A stretch of 64,000 bases of DNA from Bradyrhizobium cenepequi (GTDB lineage Bacteria; Pseudomonadota; Alphaproteobacteria; Rhizobiales; Xanthobacteraceae), in the NCBI RefSeq assembly GCF_020329485.1, contig NZ_JAGKJI010000033.1, forward strand, positions 1 to 64,000, written 5' to 3'. Positions 29,924 through 37,534 of this stretch are shown piece by piece. The position numbers and the translations under genes are program-made. The notes beneath the pieces were generated by a model that was not told where the DNA came from, ran no database searches, and worked only from the letters and a program-made list of their open reading frames with translations. Position 1 is the first letter of the stretch. Each line of letters begins with the position of its first letter.

Positions 29924-30037
29924 CCATGATCCGACTAGGGGGAATCGGATCATGATCTTTGTTTGAGTATGATCTCCGCGCAAGCGCTTTGCGTTTGTCG
30001 CGAGTGAAAACGGTCTCCACCTTTGACGGATCATGCT
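29924..30037. repeat. Palindromic repeat, family H long form
   Basis: Contains ATGATCCGA and TCGGATCAT around CTAGGGGGAA, a second part with GAGTATGATCTCCGCG and CGCTTTGCGTTTGTCGCG, and ends GGATCATGCTC. It shares the GATCATGCT end with the compact element at 53491-53537. It occupies the gap between GST and the secreted protein at 30038; 29651-29923 otherwise shows nothing. Confidence 0.7.
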
Positions 30038-30523
30038 CTACGGCTGATTCCCCGGCTCGAAAGCGCAGTCGGCGCCGCCGCCCGCCTTCTGCTTGATCAC
30101 CTTGGGATCGAGCGTGCAGTCGAGCTTCGAAAGCCCTGCGATGTTCGATCCGGCGGTGCCTTCGGCAGGGATGCCTGCCATCAGCATGGTTGCAAACAAC
30201 TCATTGGCCTCGCGGCCCTTCAGCGCCCGCTTGGCGATCTTGAAGGTGATGTCGCACGAGCGCGACGTGATGTCGACATTGCCAGTGCGGCAGATGATCT
30301 TGTCGGCGATGACGGAGATCTTTCCGCCATAGGGAAAATTGGTGTCGCCCTTGAAAAAGGACGCGATGGCCCGCTTGGGCGCGGCGGCGATCGGCGCGTA
30401 TTGCGCGATCACGGCGGCGAGTGCCAGTGCCCGCGAACCTGACGCGGAGGCCGCCGAAGCGCCACTCGCGCCGGTGATCGAAAGAAGAAAGAGGGTGAGG
30501 GCTGCCACTGGTCCAACGCGCAT
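30038..30523 (-). CDS. Secreted protein of unknown function
   Basis: A 161-residue exported protein. ATG 30523 follows GGCAGGAACG; a much longer upstream frame would run antisense through the amidohydrolase gene and is rejected. The signal peptide (MRVGPVAALTLFLLSITGAS) ends near residue 24. The mature part has KGDTNFPYGGKISVIADKIIC, TGNVDITSRSCDITFK and four cysteines that may form disulfides. I do not recognise the family. It is divergent from the first amidohydrolase. Confidence 0.65.
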   Translation of the reverse strand: MRVGPVAALTLFLLSITGASGASAASASGSRALALAAVIAQYAPIAAAPKRAIASFFKGDTNFPYGGKISVIADKIICRTGNVDITSRSCDITFKIAKRALKGREANELFATMLMAGIPAEGTAGSNIAGLSKLDCTLDPKVIKQKAGGGADCAFEPGNQP

Positions 30524-30736
30524 CGTTCCTGCCTCCCGGTCGGTGATCGACCTTTCCTCCACCTGCGTAGCACAGGGAATCTTGCCAGTTGGTGATCTTT
30601 CCTGAGTCGCTGTGCTGTGAGGGCAGAGCGGCCCCGCGGCCAGAGCCTTGCATGAGCCTGGAATAGGCGTCACATTGATCGTCGCGACACCAAGATCGCC
30701 AAGAACGAATACCAAGAATAAACAACGGGAAACGCC

Positions 30737-31801
30737 ATGGTCGGCACGCGGATCGACTGCGACATCCATCCTGCGGTGGGCGGAACACGCACCACGCTGT
30801 TGCCCTATCTCGACGATCACTGGAAAGAGCAGGTGGTGAGCCGGGCGATCGACGGGCTCGACCTCAATTCCTACCCGCCGTCCATGCCGCTGTCCGGCCG
30901 CGCCGACTGGCGGCCGGCCGACGGCAGCAAACCGGGCAGCGACCTTGCCATGGTGCAGCGCGGCGCGTTCGATCAGCTCGGCGCAAGCCATGCGATCTGC
31001 AACGTGGTCTACGGCGCGGAGGCCGTGTTCGATCCCTATATGGCGGCGGGCTTCTGCAAGGCGATCAACGACTGGATCGCCGCGGAATGGCTTGGCCGGG
31101 ACAAGCGGCTGCGCGCCTCGATCGTGGTGCCGATGCAGGCGCCGGATCTGGCGGTCGAGGAGATCGAGCGCCGTGCGGCCGACAACCGTTTCGTCTCCAT
31201 CCTGATGCTTGCGCAAGGCGAGATGCTGCTCGGCCGGCGGCATTACTGGCCGGTCTATCAGGCCGCCGAGAAATACAGGCTGCCGCTCGCGATCCATGCC
31301 GGCAGCCAGTATCGGGGCGCGCCAAGCTCGATCGGCTGGCCGTCCTACCGCTATGAATATTATCTGGCCGAAGCCCAGGCCTTCCAGGCGCAGGTCTTGA
31401 GCCTGATCTATGAGGGTGTATTCGGCAAGTTTCCGGAGCTGAGAGTGGTGCTGATGGAGTCGGGCGTGAGCTGGCTGCCCGCCTTCATGTGGCGCGCCAA
31501 CAAGACCTGGCGCGGCGTGCGCGTCGAGGTGCCCTGGGTCGAGCGCGAGCCCGCCGCGATCGTCCGCGACCATGTCCGCGTCACCATGCAGCCGTTCGAC
31601 GCGGCGCCGGATGCGGCAGGCGTCGCCGACATCATCGAGCAGATCGGCTCCGACAAGATGTTCCTGTTCGCTTCCGACTATCCGCACTGGCAGTTCGACG
31701 GCGACGATCCGATTCCGCCGAACCTGCCGAAGAGCCTTGTCGCGCAGATGTGCGTCGACAACCCGCTCGAAACCTTTCCGCGGCTGAAACTCGACGCGTG
31801 A
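30737..31801 (+). CDS. Amidohydrolase, ACMSD-like family (first of two)
   Basis: A 354-residue TIM-barrel metal hydrolase of the Amidohydrolase_2 family. The start has DCDIHPAVGG (about residues 7-16) in place of the usual HxH metal motif. PLAIHAGSQYRG (about 190) supplies a further His, and the C-terminal FLFASDYPHWQFDGDD carries the metal-binding Asp. Members decarboxylate or hydrolyse aromatic acids, as in ACMSD or LigW-type enzymes. A paralogue follows at 32009, then a Rieske ferredoxin, suggesting a degradative operon for an unknown ring compound. A 129-bp palindromic repeat separates the two paralogues. Confidence 0.9.
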   Translation: MVGTRIDCDIHPAVGGTRTTLLPYLDDHWKEQVVSRAIDGLDLNSYPPSMPLSGRADWRPADGSKPGSDLAMVQRGAFDQLGASHAICNVVYGAEAVFDPYMAAGFCKAINDWIAAEWLGRDKRLRASIVVPMQAPDLAVEEIERRAADNRFVSILMLAQGEMLLGRRHYWPVYQAAEKYRLPLAIHAGSQYRGAPSSIGWPSYRYEYYLAEAQAFQAQVLSLIYEGVFGKFPELRVVLMESGVSWLPAFMWRANKTWRGVRVEVPWVEREPAAIVRDHVRVTMQPFDAAPDAAGVADIIEQIGSDKMFLFASDYPHWQFDGDDPIPPNLPKSLVAQMCVDNPLETFPRLKLDA

Positions 31802-31840
31802 TGAGATTGGATCGATTTGGCGCCGCATCGACAGTGCCCC

Positions 31841-31969
31841 ACCTCTCCCCGGCGGGGAGAGGTCGGCGCGTAGCGCCGGGTGAGGGGGCGCAGGTCTCAC
31901 GAGGGAGCGTAACCCCTCACCCGGATCGCATCTTGCGATGCGATCCGACCTCTCCCGCTGGGAGAGGTG
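31841..31969. repeat. Intergenic palindromic repeat, family A copy 2
   Basis: CACCTCTCCCC and GGGGAGAGGTCGG open the element; CGGATCGCATC/GATGCGATCCG and CCTCTCCC..GGGAGAGGTG close it, with a central GGTGAGGGG/CCCCTCACCC pair. It lies between the two amidohydrolase genes, inside what looks like one transcription unit. Confidence 0.9.
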
Positions 31970-32008
31970 AAGTCGGCGTCGGCGAGCAAGTCAACAAAGG
32001 AGGATCGC

Positions 32009-33121
32009 ATGAGTGAGGTCATCGACCGCCCCATCCTCGAGCAGGAAAAGACTGCCGCGACGCGGCTGCGCATCATCGATTGCGATGTCCATCCGAGCAT
32101 CCATGCGCATAGCGACCTCAACGCGTTCCTGCCGAAGCGCTGGCAGGAGCATTTGAAGACCTATGGCAGCCATCTGCGCACGCCCTATATCGGCACCACG
32201 CCCTATCCGCGTTCCTCGCCTCTGATCGCACGGCGCGACGCGTGGCCGCCGACCGGCGGCCCGCCGGGCTCCGACCTCGATTTCATGCGCAGGCAGCATC
32301 TCGATCCGCTCGATATCGAGTTTGGCATCCTGCAGGTGCTCGACCTCTTCATCTTCTCGCAGCAGAATCTCGAATTCGGCGCCGCGATCCAGCGCGCCAT
32401 CAATGACTGGCAGCTCGCGTTCTGGTCGCACCGCGATCCCCGCCTGAAGGCGTCTATCCTGGTCGGGCAGGACGACACGCAGCTTGCGATCGAGGAGATC
32501 GAACGCTGCGCCAAGACCGGCGAATACATCCAGATCAACGTCTCGCCGCGCGCCAACGAGCCGCTCGGCCGCCGCCGCTACTGGCCGATCTATGCGCGGG
32601 CGCAGGAATTAGGCTTGCCGCTCGGCATCCATGTCGGCGGCTATGGCGGGCACGCGCCAACCGGCGGCGGCTGGCCGTCCTATTATTGCGAGGAGCACCA
32701 GTCGAACGCGCACACGGTCGCGGCGCAATTGACCAGCCTGGTGCTTGAAGGCGTGCCGGAGCGCTTTCCCAAATTGAAGATCGTGTTCATTGAGGGCGGC
32801 TTCGGCTGGATCCCGCCTGCGACCTGGCGGATGGACCAGCATTTCGAACGCTTCCGCAGCGAAGTGCCGCATCTGAAGCGGAAGCCGAGCGAATATGTGA
32901 AGGAGCATTTCTGGTTCACGACCCAGCCGATCGACGAGCCGGATGAAGCAAAACATCTGCGCTCCCTGATCGAATGGATCGGCGTCGATCGGCTTCTATT
33001 CTCCTCGGACTATCCGCATTGGGACTATGACGACGCGCGCTACGCGTTCAAGACGCCGCTGACTGAGACCGAGCGCCGCAAGATCTTCGACGCCAACGCC
33101 CGCGCAGTCTACAAGCTCTGA
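32009..33121 (+). CDS. Amidohydrolase, ACMSD-like family (second of two)
   Basis: A 370-residue paralogue of the gene at 30737. ATG 32009 is set by AAAGGAGGA at 31996-32004. The metal motif reads IIDCDVHPSIH (about 21-31), with LGIHVGGYGG near 200 and the terminal LLFSSDYPHWDYDDA giving a metal-binding Asp. The two proteins share layout but differ in the substrate loop regions. It ends 2 nt before the Rieske gene, so these two genes are surely cotranscribed. The chemistry is likely decarboxylation or hydrolysis of an aromatic-derived acid; the substrate is unknown. Confidence 0.92.
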   Translation: MSEVIDRPILEQEKTAATRLRIIDCDVHPSIHAHSDLNAFLPKRWQEHLKTYGSHLRTPYIGTTPYPRSSPLIARRDAWPPTGGPPGSDLDFMRRQHLDPLDIEFGILQVLDLFIFSQQNLEFGAAIQRAINDWQLAFWSHRDPRLKASILVGQDDTQLAIEEIERCAKTGEYIQINVSPRANEPLGRRRYWPIYARAQELGLPLGIHVGGYGGHAPTGGGWPSYYCEEHQSNAHTVAAQLTSLVLEGVPERFPKLKIVFIEGGFGWIPPATWRMDQHFERFRSEVPHLKRKPSEYVKEHFWFTTQPIDEPDEAKHLRSLIEWIGVDRLLFSSDYPHWDYDDARYAFKTPLTETERRKIFDANARAVYKL

Positions 33122-33123
33122 AC

Positions 33124-33537
33124 ATGGCCCGTCACATCGTCGCCCGCACCTCTGACGTCCCGCCCGGCGGCAACAAGGTCGTTGGCGTCGAGGGCCGCGA
33201 CATCGTCGTGTTCCACGTCAACGGCGAATTCTTCGCGCTGCTGAACCGCTGCCCGCACGAGGGCGCGCCGCTGGCGAAGGCGGCCTGCGTCGCACGCCTG
33301 AGCTCGCCGGAGCCCGGCGTCTACCAGCGCGACCGCGTCGGCGAATTGTTGCGGTGCCCGTGGCACGGCTGGGAGTTCGACATGCGCAACGGCCAGAGCT
33401 GGTTTGATCCGAAGCGGGTGAAAGTGCGCTCCTATCCGGTTGCGGTCGAGAGCGGCGAGGAGTTGCAGAAGGGGCCATACGTGGCGGAGACGTTCCCGGT
33501 GCACGTCGAAGACAATTACGTCGTGGTCGAGGTGTAG
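33124..33537 (+). CDS. Rieske [2Fe-2S] ferredoxin-like protein
   Basis: A 137-residue Rieske domain protein. Cluster ligands are Cys43 and His45 in NRCPHEGAPL, and Cys78 and His81 in LRCPWHGWEFD. An insertion between the two motifs (residues about 52-72) is longer than in classic ferredoxins. There is no signal or membrane anchor. It starts 2 nt after the second amidohydrolase. Such proteins feed electrons to ring oxygenases, yet no oxygenase is in this window, so its partner is unknown. Confidence 0.92.
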   Translation: MARHIVARTSDVPPGGNKVVGVEGRDIVVFHVNGEFFALLNRCPHEGAPLAKAACVARLSSPEPGVYQRDRVGELLRCPWHGWEFDMRNGQSWFDPKRVKVRSYPVAVESGEELQKGPYVAETFPVHVEDNYVVVEV

Positions 33538-33542
33538 TGCCG

Positions 33543-33629
33543 TAGGGTGGGCTAAGGAGCACAGCGACGTGCCCACCACTACCGATTCCGCTCGCAATGG
33601 TGGGCACGCTGCGCTTTGCCCACCCTACG
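33543..33629. repeat. Intergenic palindromic repeat, family B variant copy 3
   Basis: TAGGGTGGGC...CACAGCGACGTGCCCACCA is answered by TGGTGGGCACGCTGCGCTTTGCCCACCCTA. It is a diverged relative of the 3316 element. It separates the convergent Rieske and TetR genes. Its right arm overlaps the last five bases of the TetR gene and provides its stop codon. Confidence 0.85.
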
Positions 33630-34236
33630 AATTCGCCGTCTTCGTCAACCCCTCGACCATCGCGCGGACGATGGTGGCGACTTCGCTGCGCAGCGCTTCG
33701 ATCGGCACGGCGATCAGCTTGTGCTCCAATCCCAGTGCGACCATGCCGTGGACGGCGGAGAACAGGCTGCGGGCGGTGACGCTGAGCTGCTCGAGCGAGC
33801 GGGCGGGAAAGAGCGCGGCGAGCGGGCGGTAGATGTGGCGGAACATGTCCATCTGCTCGGAGATCGCCCAGTCCGGGACCGACTTGCCCGGCGCCATCCG
33901 GTGCTCGAACAATGCGCGCCATAGCTCGAGATTGTCGACCGCGAAATCGCAATAGGCGACCGCGATGCGGACCAACGTGGCGGCCGGATCCGCCGGGCCG
34001 TCGCGCTCAGCCGCGGTGAGGACTTTGTCGAGCCGCGTCAGCGTACGCGATCCCACCCGCAGGATCAGTTCGTCGACGTCGTCGACCAAGTTGTAGACCG
34101 CGCCATTGGCGATGCCGATCTCGCTGGCGAGATCGCGCGTCTTCAGGCCGGCCAATCCGCTGGCAGCAATCGAGCGCTCTGCCGCCGCGATCAGCCGGTC
34201 GCGGTTCTTAGCTCGTCGTTCCAGCGCCTTGGACAT
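33625..34236 (-). CDS. TetR/AcrR-family transcriptional regulator
   Basis: A 203-residue repressor-type protein. The N-terminal helix-turn-helix (about 12-58) reads RLIAAAERSIAASGLAGLKT, RDLASEIGIANGAVYNLVDD. The C-terminal ligand domain (about 85-195) with VAYCDFAVDNLELWRALFEH and MVALGLEHKL resembles the WHG/TetR_C_33 group. It is convergent with the amidohydrolase-Rieske genes and divergent from the GNAT/membrane pair, either of which could be its target. The stop codon lies within a palindromic repeat arm. Confidence 0.93.
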   Translation of the reverse strand: MSKALERRAKNRDRLIAAAERSIAASGLAGLKTRDLASEIGIANGAVYNLVDDVDELILRVGSRTLTRLDKVLTAAERDGPADPAATLVRIAVAYCDFAVDNLELWRALFEHRMAPGKSVPDWAISEQMDMFRHIYRPLAALFPARSLEQLSVTARSLFSAVHGMVALGLEHKLIAVPIEALRSEVATIVRAMVEGLTKTANS

Positions 34237-34316
34237 CTGCTAACCAATTTCTTGCGCGTTGCCCGCGATATTGAACCACATTGAACCGCGCCCAAGCCGG
34301 CGCTACAAAGACATGG

Positions 34317-34329
34317 TGAGCAATGCTCA
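34317..34329. promoter_or_regulatory. TGAGCA-A-TGCTCA palindrome, possible TetR operator
   Basis: A perfect 13-bp palindrome in the 230-bp gap between the TetR gene and the 34467 gene. A direct repeat of ATTGAACC (34270s and 34280s) lies just upstream. TetR repressors usually bind short palindromes in the intergenic region next to their own gene. The site is visible; its function is inferred. Confidence 0.4.
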
Positions 34330-34346
34330 TAACAGGGAGCAGGCAA

Positions 34347-34412
34347 ATGTTCAAAAACCGTTTTCACGCTTTTCCGCGGCGCGTGTTCTTCCTGCTGTCG
34401 ATCTCTGGATGA
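34347..34412 (+). CDS. Possible 21-residue leader peptide
   Basis: ATG 34347 follows AGGGAGCAGG and opens a frame for MFKNRFHAFPRRVFFLLSIS plus Gly, then TGA. It sits 54 nt ahead of the GNAT-like gene. The peptide is basic and Phe-rich with a hydrophobic end. It could be a leader or membrane micropeptide, or chance. Only the ribosome site and placement support it. Confidence 0.25.
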   Translation: MFKNRFHAFPRRVFFLLSISG

Positions 34413-34466
34413 GAGGCTATCTCACCACGAGTGTTGATTGGTGAAGCCCGATAGCGGGGAGGCGGC

Positions 34467-35522
34467 ATGGCGTCTTCTCGGAGTGCAATTTCGGCCTCGC
34501 GCTTGCGCGAAGGTTTTGGCAGGGCCGGCGCTGCACTGGCGCGCCTGCCCGGCCACGCCACCTTCTGGCTCAAGGCGTTATCGCAGCCAAATATCGATCT
34601 CACCCTGCGGACGCATGCGGGGCTGCGCACGCGGATCGTCGAACGTCCGGGCATCTCGCTGCCGCCGGACGATTTGGAGGCGCTGGTCTCGCAGCTGCGC
34701 TCCATCGCCGCCAAGACGCTGCCGCAGCAGAGCCTGACCTACGGCATCTTCTCCGGCAAGCCCGAGCGTCTGGCGCGCGCCATCGTTACGCTGATCTCCG
34801 AGGAGGAAACCGGACGGCCGATCGCGTTCAATGCACTGTCGGTGATGGAGATCGATCTTGACGGCGCTCCGATCGAGGTGACGCATCTGGGGCTTGTCAT
34901 GATCGACCCCGATGTGCGCGGGCAGGGGCTGTCCTGGGTGCTCTACGGCATGACCGCACTGGTGCTGTTCGCGCGCGACGGCTTGCGTCCGAAATGGATT
35001 TCCAATGTCACGCAGGTGCCCGCGGTGGTCGGCATGGTCTCTGAGACGTTTTCCGATGTGTATCCGTCGCCGCTATCCGGCGCGCGGCGGAGTTTTGCGC
35101 ATCTGCAGCTCGCACGCGGGATCATGGCGCATCACCGCGCGGTGTTCGGTGTCGGCGCCGAGGCCGGCTTTGACGATGAACGATTCGTCATCACCAATGC
35201 CTATACCGGCGGCTCGGATGCGCTGAAGAAGAGCTTCGAGATTGCGCCAAGGCACCGCAACGAAATCTACAACGAATTCTGCGCCCGCGAGCTCGACTAT
35301 GTGCGCGGCGATGACGTGCTGCAGCTCGGCCGCATCGATCTGGCCGGCGCCCGGCGCTATCTCATGAGCGAGGTGCCGGGAGGCTCGCTGCCGGCGCTGA
35401 TTGCCACCTTGGCCATGCTGGCGCTGCAGCGGCTGGTGCTGCCGTTCTTCTACTGGATGGACGATACGCGTGCGTTCGGCTCGCTGCGGCCGCGTTCTCG
35501 CGACGAGAAAGGCAGTCGCTGA
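34467..35522 (+). CDS. GNAT-like protein with C-terminal membrane helix
   Basis: A 351-residue protein that I do not recognise as a named family. The central part (about 85-215) resembles a GNAT acyltransferase: VTHLGLVMIDPDVRGQGLSW has the acetyl-CoA motif A pattern (R-G-Q-G), followed by an LYGMTALVLFARDGL helix. The C-terminal LPALIATLAMLALQRLVLPF is a likely membrane anchor (about 308-330). Its TGA overlaps the ATG of the next gene by one base, so translation is coupled with a polytopic membrane protein. The substrate may be a membrane-associated molecule. Confidence 0.7.
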   Translation: MASSRSAISASRLREGFGRAGAALARLPGHATFWLKALSQPNIDLTLRTHAGLRTRIVERPGISLPPDDLEALVSQLRSIAAKTLPQQSLTYGIFSGKPERLARAIVTLISEEETGRPIAFNALSVMEIDLDGAPIEVTHLGLVMIDPDVRGQGLSWVLYGMTALVLFARDGLRPKWISNVTQVPAVVGMVSETFSDVYPSPLSGARRSFAHLQLARGIMAHHRAVFGVGAEAGFDDERFVITNAYTGGSDALKKSFEIAPRHRNEIYNEFCARELDYVRGDDVLQLGRIDLAGARRYLMSEVPGGSLPALIATLAMLALQRLVLPFFYWMDDTRAFGSLRPRSRDEKGSR

Positions 35523-36721
35523 TGAATCCCGGAATCATCGCCGATTCCATCGTCAATCTCTGCGGCGCGATGGGGCTCTGCGTGGCAATGATGACGTTCT
35601 ACTGGCGCGACCCGAATAGTCCGCTGACGCGGCGGCTGTTGTTCGCGCTCGGCGTGATCGCGCTCCTGTTCCTGGTGCGCGGTGTGGCGTGGTGGAGCGG
35701 CAGCGACGTGCTGGATCGCCTTTCGCTCGTTCCGGCGGCGCTGATCCCGCTCGGCGCGCTGGTTGTGACCGAGGGCATGCTGCGGCGGCATGCGCCGCGC
35801 GTGGTGAAGATGCTGGCCGTGCTCGGCGGCATCCTGCTCGGCCTTGGCGGCGCGCTCGGGCTCGCCCGGTTCACGACGGCCTATGGCGCCTCGCTGTCGC
35901 TGTTCCAGCTTGCGGGCTTCATCGTCTGCGCCTTATTGCTCGCGCGCCGCGACCGCGCATCGTTGATGGCGTCCGAAAACCGCAGTATTGGACGCCTCGC
36001 GGCCGGCGCGCTGATCGTGATTCCGTTCGTGATCACGGATTTCCGCACGCTGTTTCCGGACATCCCGGTCCGGCTCGGTGCGCTCGGCGCGCTGCTCACC
36101 GTGACCGTGATCCTGATCGCGGGCGGCGGCGCCGAGACGCGGCGTCACGGGCTGACGCTAATGGCCTTGCGGCTTGGCAGCGCTGCGCTGCTGGGCATCG
36201 CCGCCGCCTTCATCGCCAATGATGTCGATGCGGCGCAGATCATGCGTTTCTGCGCGGTCGCGATCGCAGGCGTGCTCACGATCGCCCTGATGACGGATAC
36301 GCTGCGGGCGGTGTTCGAGGCGGAGGAGCCGGGGGTGTTGAATGCGGCTGCGGCGTCCCCGGCGAGGACACGTGACGAGCTGATCGCCGAACTGGCGCGG
36401 CATCCGATTTTCGAGCATGCCCGGCGCTACCGCGAGGTCGAGCTCGCCAGCTACGATCCGCTGCTGCTGCGCGAGTTCTTCGCGACACAGCGGGTGCTGC
36501 GCCGGTCCGACGCGCCCTGGGGATATCAGTCTGATGACCCCGCGGTCGAGCGCGTGCTGTCGCTGGTCACGGCGAGCAGCGCCACGCATGTGATCGTGCT
36601 CTCGCACGATCCGATCGACCTGATCGTGCTCGCCGTGCCCGTCACATCAGCCGACCCCGCTACTGAGACCGCGCTCGCATTGGTGCGGCGGCTGCTGGCG
36701 CTGACGCCGGAGAAAGTTTGA
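35522..36721 (+). CDS. Polytopic membrane protein with C-terminal soluble domain, unknown function
   Basis: A 399-residue protein, start overlapping the stop of the GNAT-like gene. About eight or nine hydrophobic segments fill residues 5-265 (for example RRLLFALGVIALLFLVRGVA and LSLFQLAGFIVCALLLARR). A cytoplasmic-looking tail of about 130 residues follows (RTRDELIAELARHPIFEHAR, PWGYQSDDPAVERVLSLV). No catalytic motif or transporter signature is evident. The pairing with a membrane-tethered acyltransferase-like protein suggests a joint modification or sensing function, which is inference. An intrinsic terminator follows the stop. Confidence 0.7.
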   Translation: MNPGIIADSIVNLCGAMGLCVAMMTFYWRDPNSPLTRRLLFALGVIALLFLVRGVAWWSGSDVLDRLSLVPAALIPLGALVVTEGMLRRHAPRVVKMLAVLGGILLGLGGALGLARFTTAYGASLSLFQLAGFIVCALLLARRDRASLMASENRSIGRLAAGALIVIPFVITDFRTLFPDIPVRLGALGALLTVTVILIAGGGAETRRHGLTLMALRLGSAALLGIAAAFIANDVDAAQIMRFCAVAIAGVLTIALMTDTLRAVFEAEEPGVLNAAAASPARTRDELIAELARHPIFEHARRYREVELASYDPLLLREFFATQRVLRRSDAPWGYQSDDPAVERVLSLVTASSATHVIVLSHDPIDLIVLAVPVTSADPATETALALVRRLLALTPEKV

Positions 36722-36753
36722 GGCCGGCGGAGATTGCCGGCCTCATGGTTTTG
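36720..36753 (+). terminator. Rho-independent terminator of the GNAT/membrane-protein operon
   Basis: GAGGCCGGC (36720-36728) and GCCGGCCTC (36736-36744) form a perfect 9-bp stem with loop GGAGATT, then ATGGTTTT. The stem begins within the stop codon of the membrane-protein gene. Confidence 0.75.
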
Positions 36754-36763
36754 CGACGAGCCA

Positions 36764-37387
36764 TCAGCCGCAGACCTGCACCGGCTGCGTACGCCAGCCG
36801 TGCGTGGTGTGGATACGACGGTTTGTGACGTAGCAATTGCCGTTGTCGTAATAGGTATCGCCGTAGCCATAATACGGATAGTCGTAGCCGTACGGAGAGT
36901 CGTAGGCATAGTCGTCATAATAATACGGCGAATACAGGCCGAGGCCAAAGCCTGTGCCGAAGGCGAAGCGCCGTCCATGGAAACCGCGGCCGTGGAAGCC
37001 GCCACCATGGAATCCGCCGAAGCCGTGATGAAAGCCGCCGAAGCCGTTGTGGAAGCCTCCGCCGGCAAATCCGCCGTGGAATCCACCGACGCCGCCATGG
37101 AATCCACCACCGCCAAATCCGCTGCCATGGAATCCGCCACCGCCAAATCCGCTGCCATGGAATCCGCCACCGCCAAATCCGCCGCCATGGAATCCACCGC
37201 CACCAAATCCACCACCGCGGAAGCCACCGCCGCCGCCAAAACCGCCGCCGTGGAAGCCGCCGCCTCCACCAAAGCCGCCACCATGGCCGCCGCCTCCGCC
37301 ACCACCACGCGCCAACGCCACCGTTGGCGCCGCCGCAAGACCAACCGATGCAGCCGCCAACAATGCGATAACCATCTTGCGTAACAT
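36764..37387 (-). CDS. Secreted glycine-rich repeat protein
   Basis: A 207-residue exported protein. The start is ATG 37387 (MLRKMVIALLAAASV); a GTG directly upstream at 37390 is also possible, with GGAG ahead of both. The signal peptide ends near APTVALA. Residues about 27-130 are imperfect 10-residue repeats of the type GFGGGGFHGS, encoded by a 30-bp tandem DNA repeat. A Tyr-rich stretch follows (YSPYYYDDYAYDSPYGYD), then a C-terminal CYVTNRRIHTTHGWRTQPVQ with two cysteines. Related rhizobial surface or periplasmic proteins have unknown roles. Low complexity makes homology calls unreliable. Confidence 0.8.
   Translation of the reverse strand: MLRKMVIALLAAASVGLAAAPTVALARGGGGGGGHGGGFGGGGGFHGGGFGGGGGFRGGGFGGGGFHGGGFGGGGFHGSGFGGGGFHGSGFGGGGFHGGVGGFHGGFAGGGFHNGFGGFHHGFGGFHGGGFHGRGFHGRRFAFGTGFGLGLYSPYYYDDYAYDSPYGYDYPYYGYGDTYYDNGNCYVTNRRIHTTHGWRTQPVQVCG
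37084..37290. repeat. 30-bp tandem repeats coding Gly-Phe-His-rich units
   Basis: Successive units contain CCACCGCCAAATCCGC and CATGGAATCC with few changes. Two adjacent units at about 37100-37160 are identical. They lie inside the glycine-rich gene, and copy number is prone to slippage. Confidence 0.8.
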
Positions 37388-37534
37388 CACACCACTCCGT
37401 CAGAATCGCACCCAGCCCGCGATACTGATGAAGTGGCGATCATTCGGAAGATCGCGACGCGCGCGCCGCTCAACTCCGCGCGAGACTTTCTAAATTCCAG
37501 TTTACAGACGGCGCACGATCGCGTGTGCTCGCAC

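Noticed and set aside
30524..31900. Upstream extension of the secreted-protein frame to 620 codons
   Set aside because: It runs antisense to a conserved amidohydrolase; the signal peptide and ribosome site fix the start at 30523.
37084..37290. CRISPR-like regular repeats
   Set aside because: Units are tandem without spacers and lie in a coding sequence; no cas genes occur.
37047..37493. Proline-rich plus-strand frame opposite the glycine-rich gene
   Set aside because: It is the complement of Gly codons; the minus-strand frame has a signal peptide and ribosome site.
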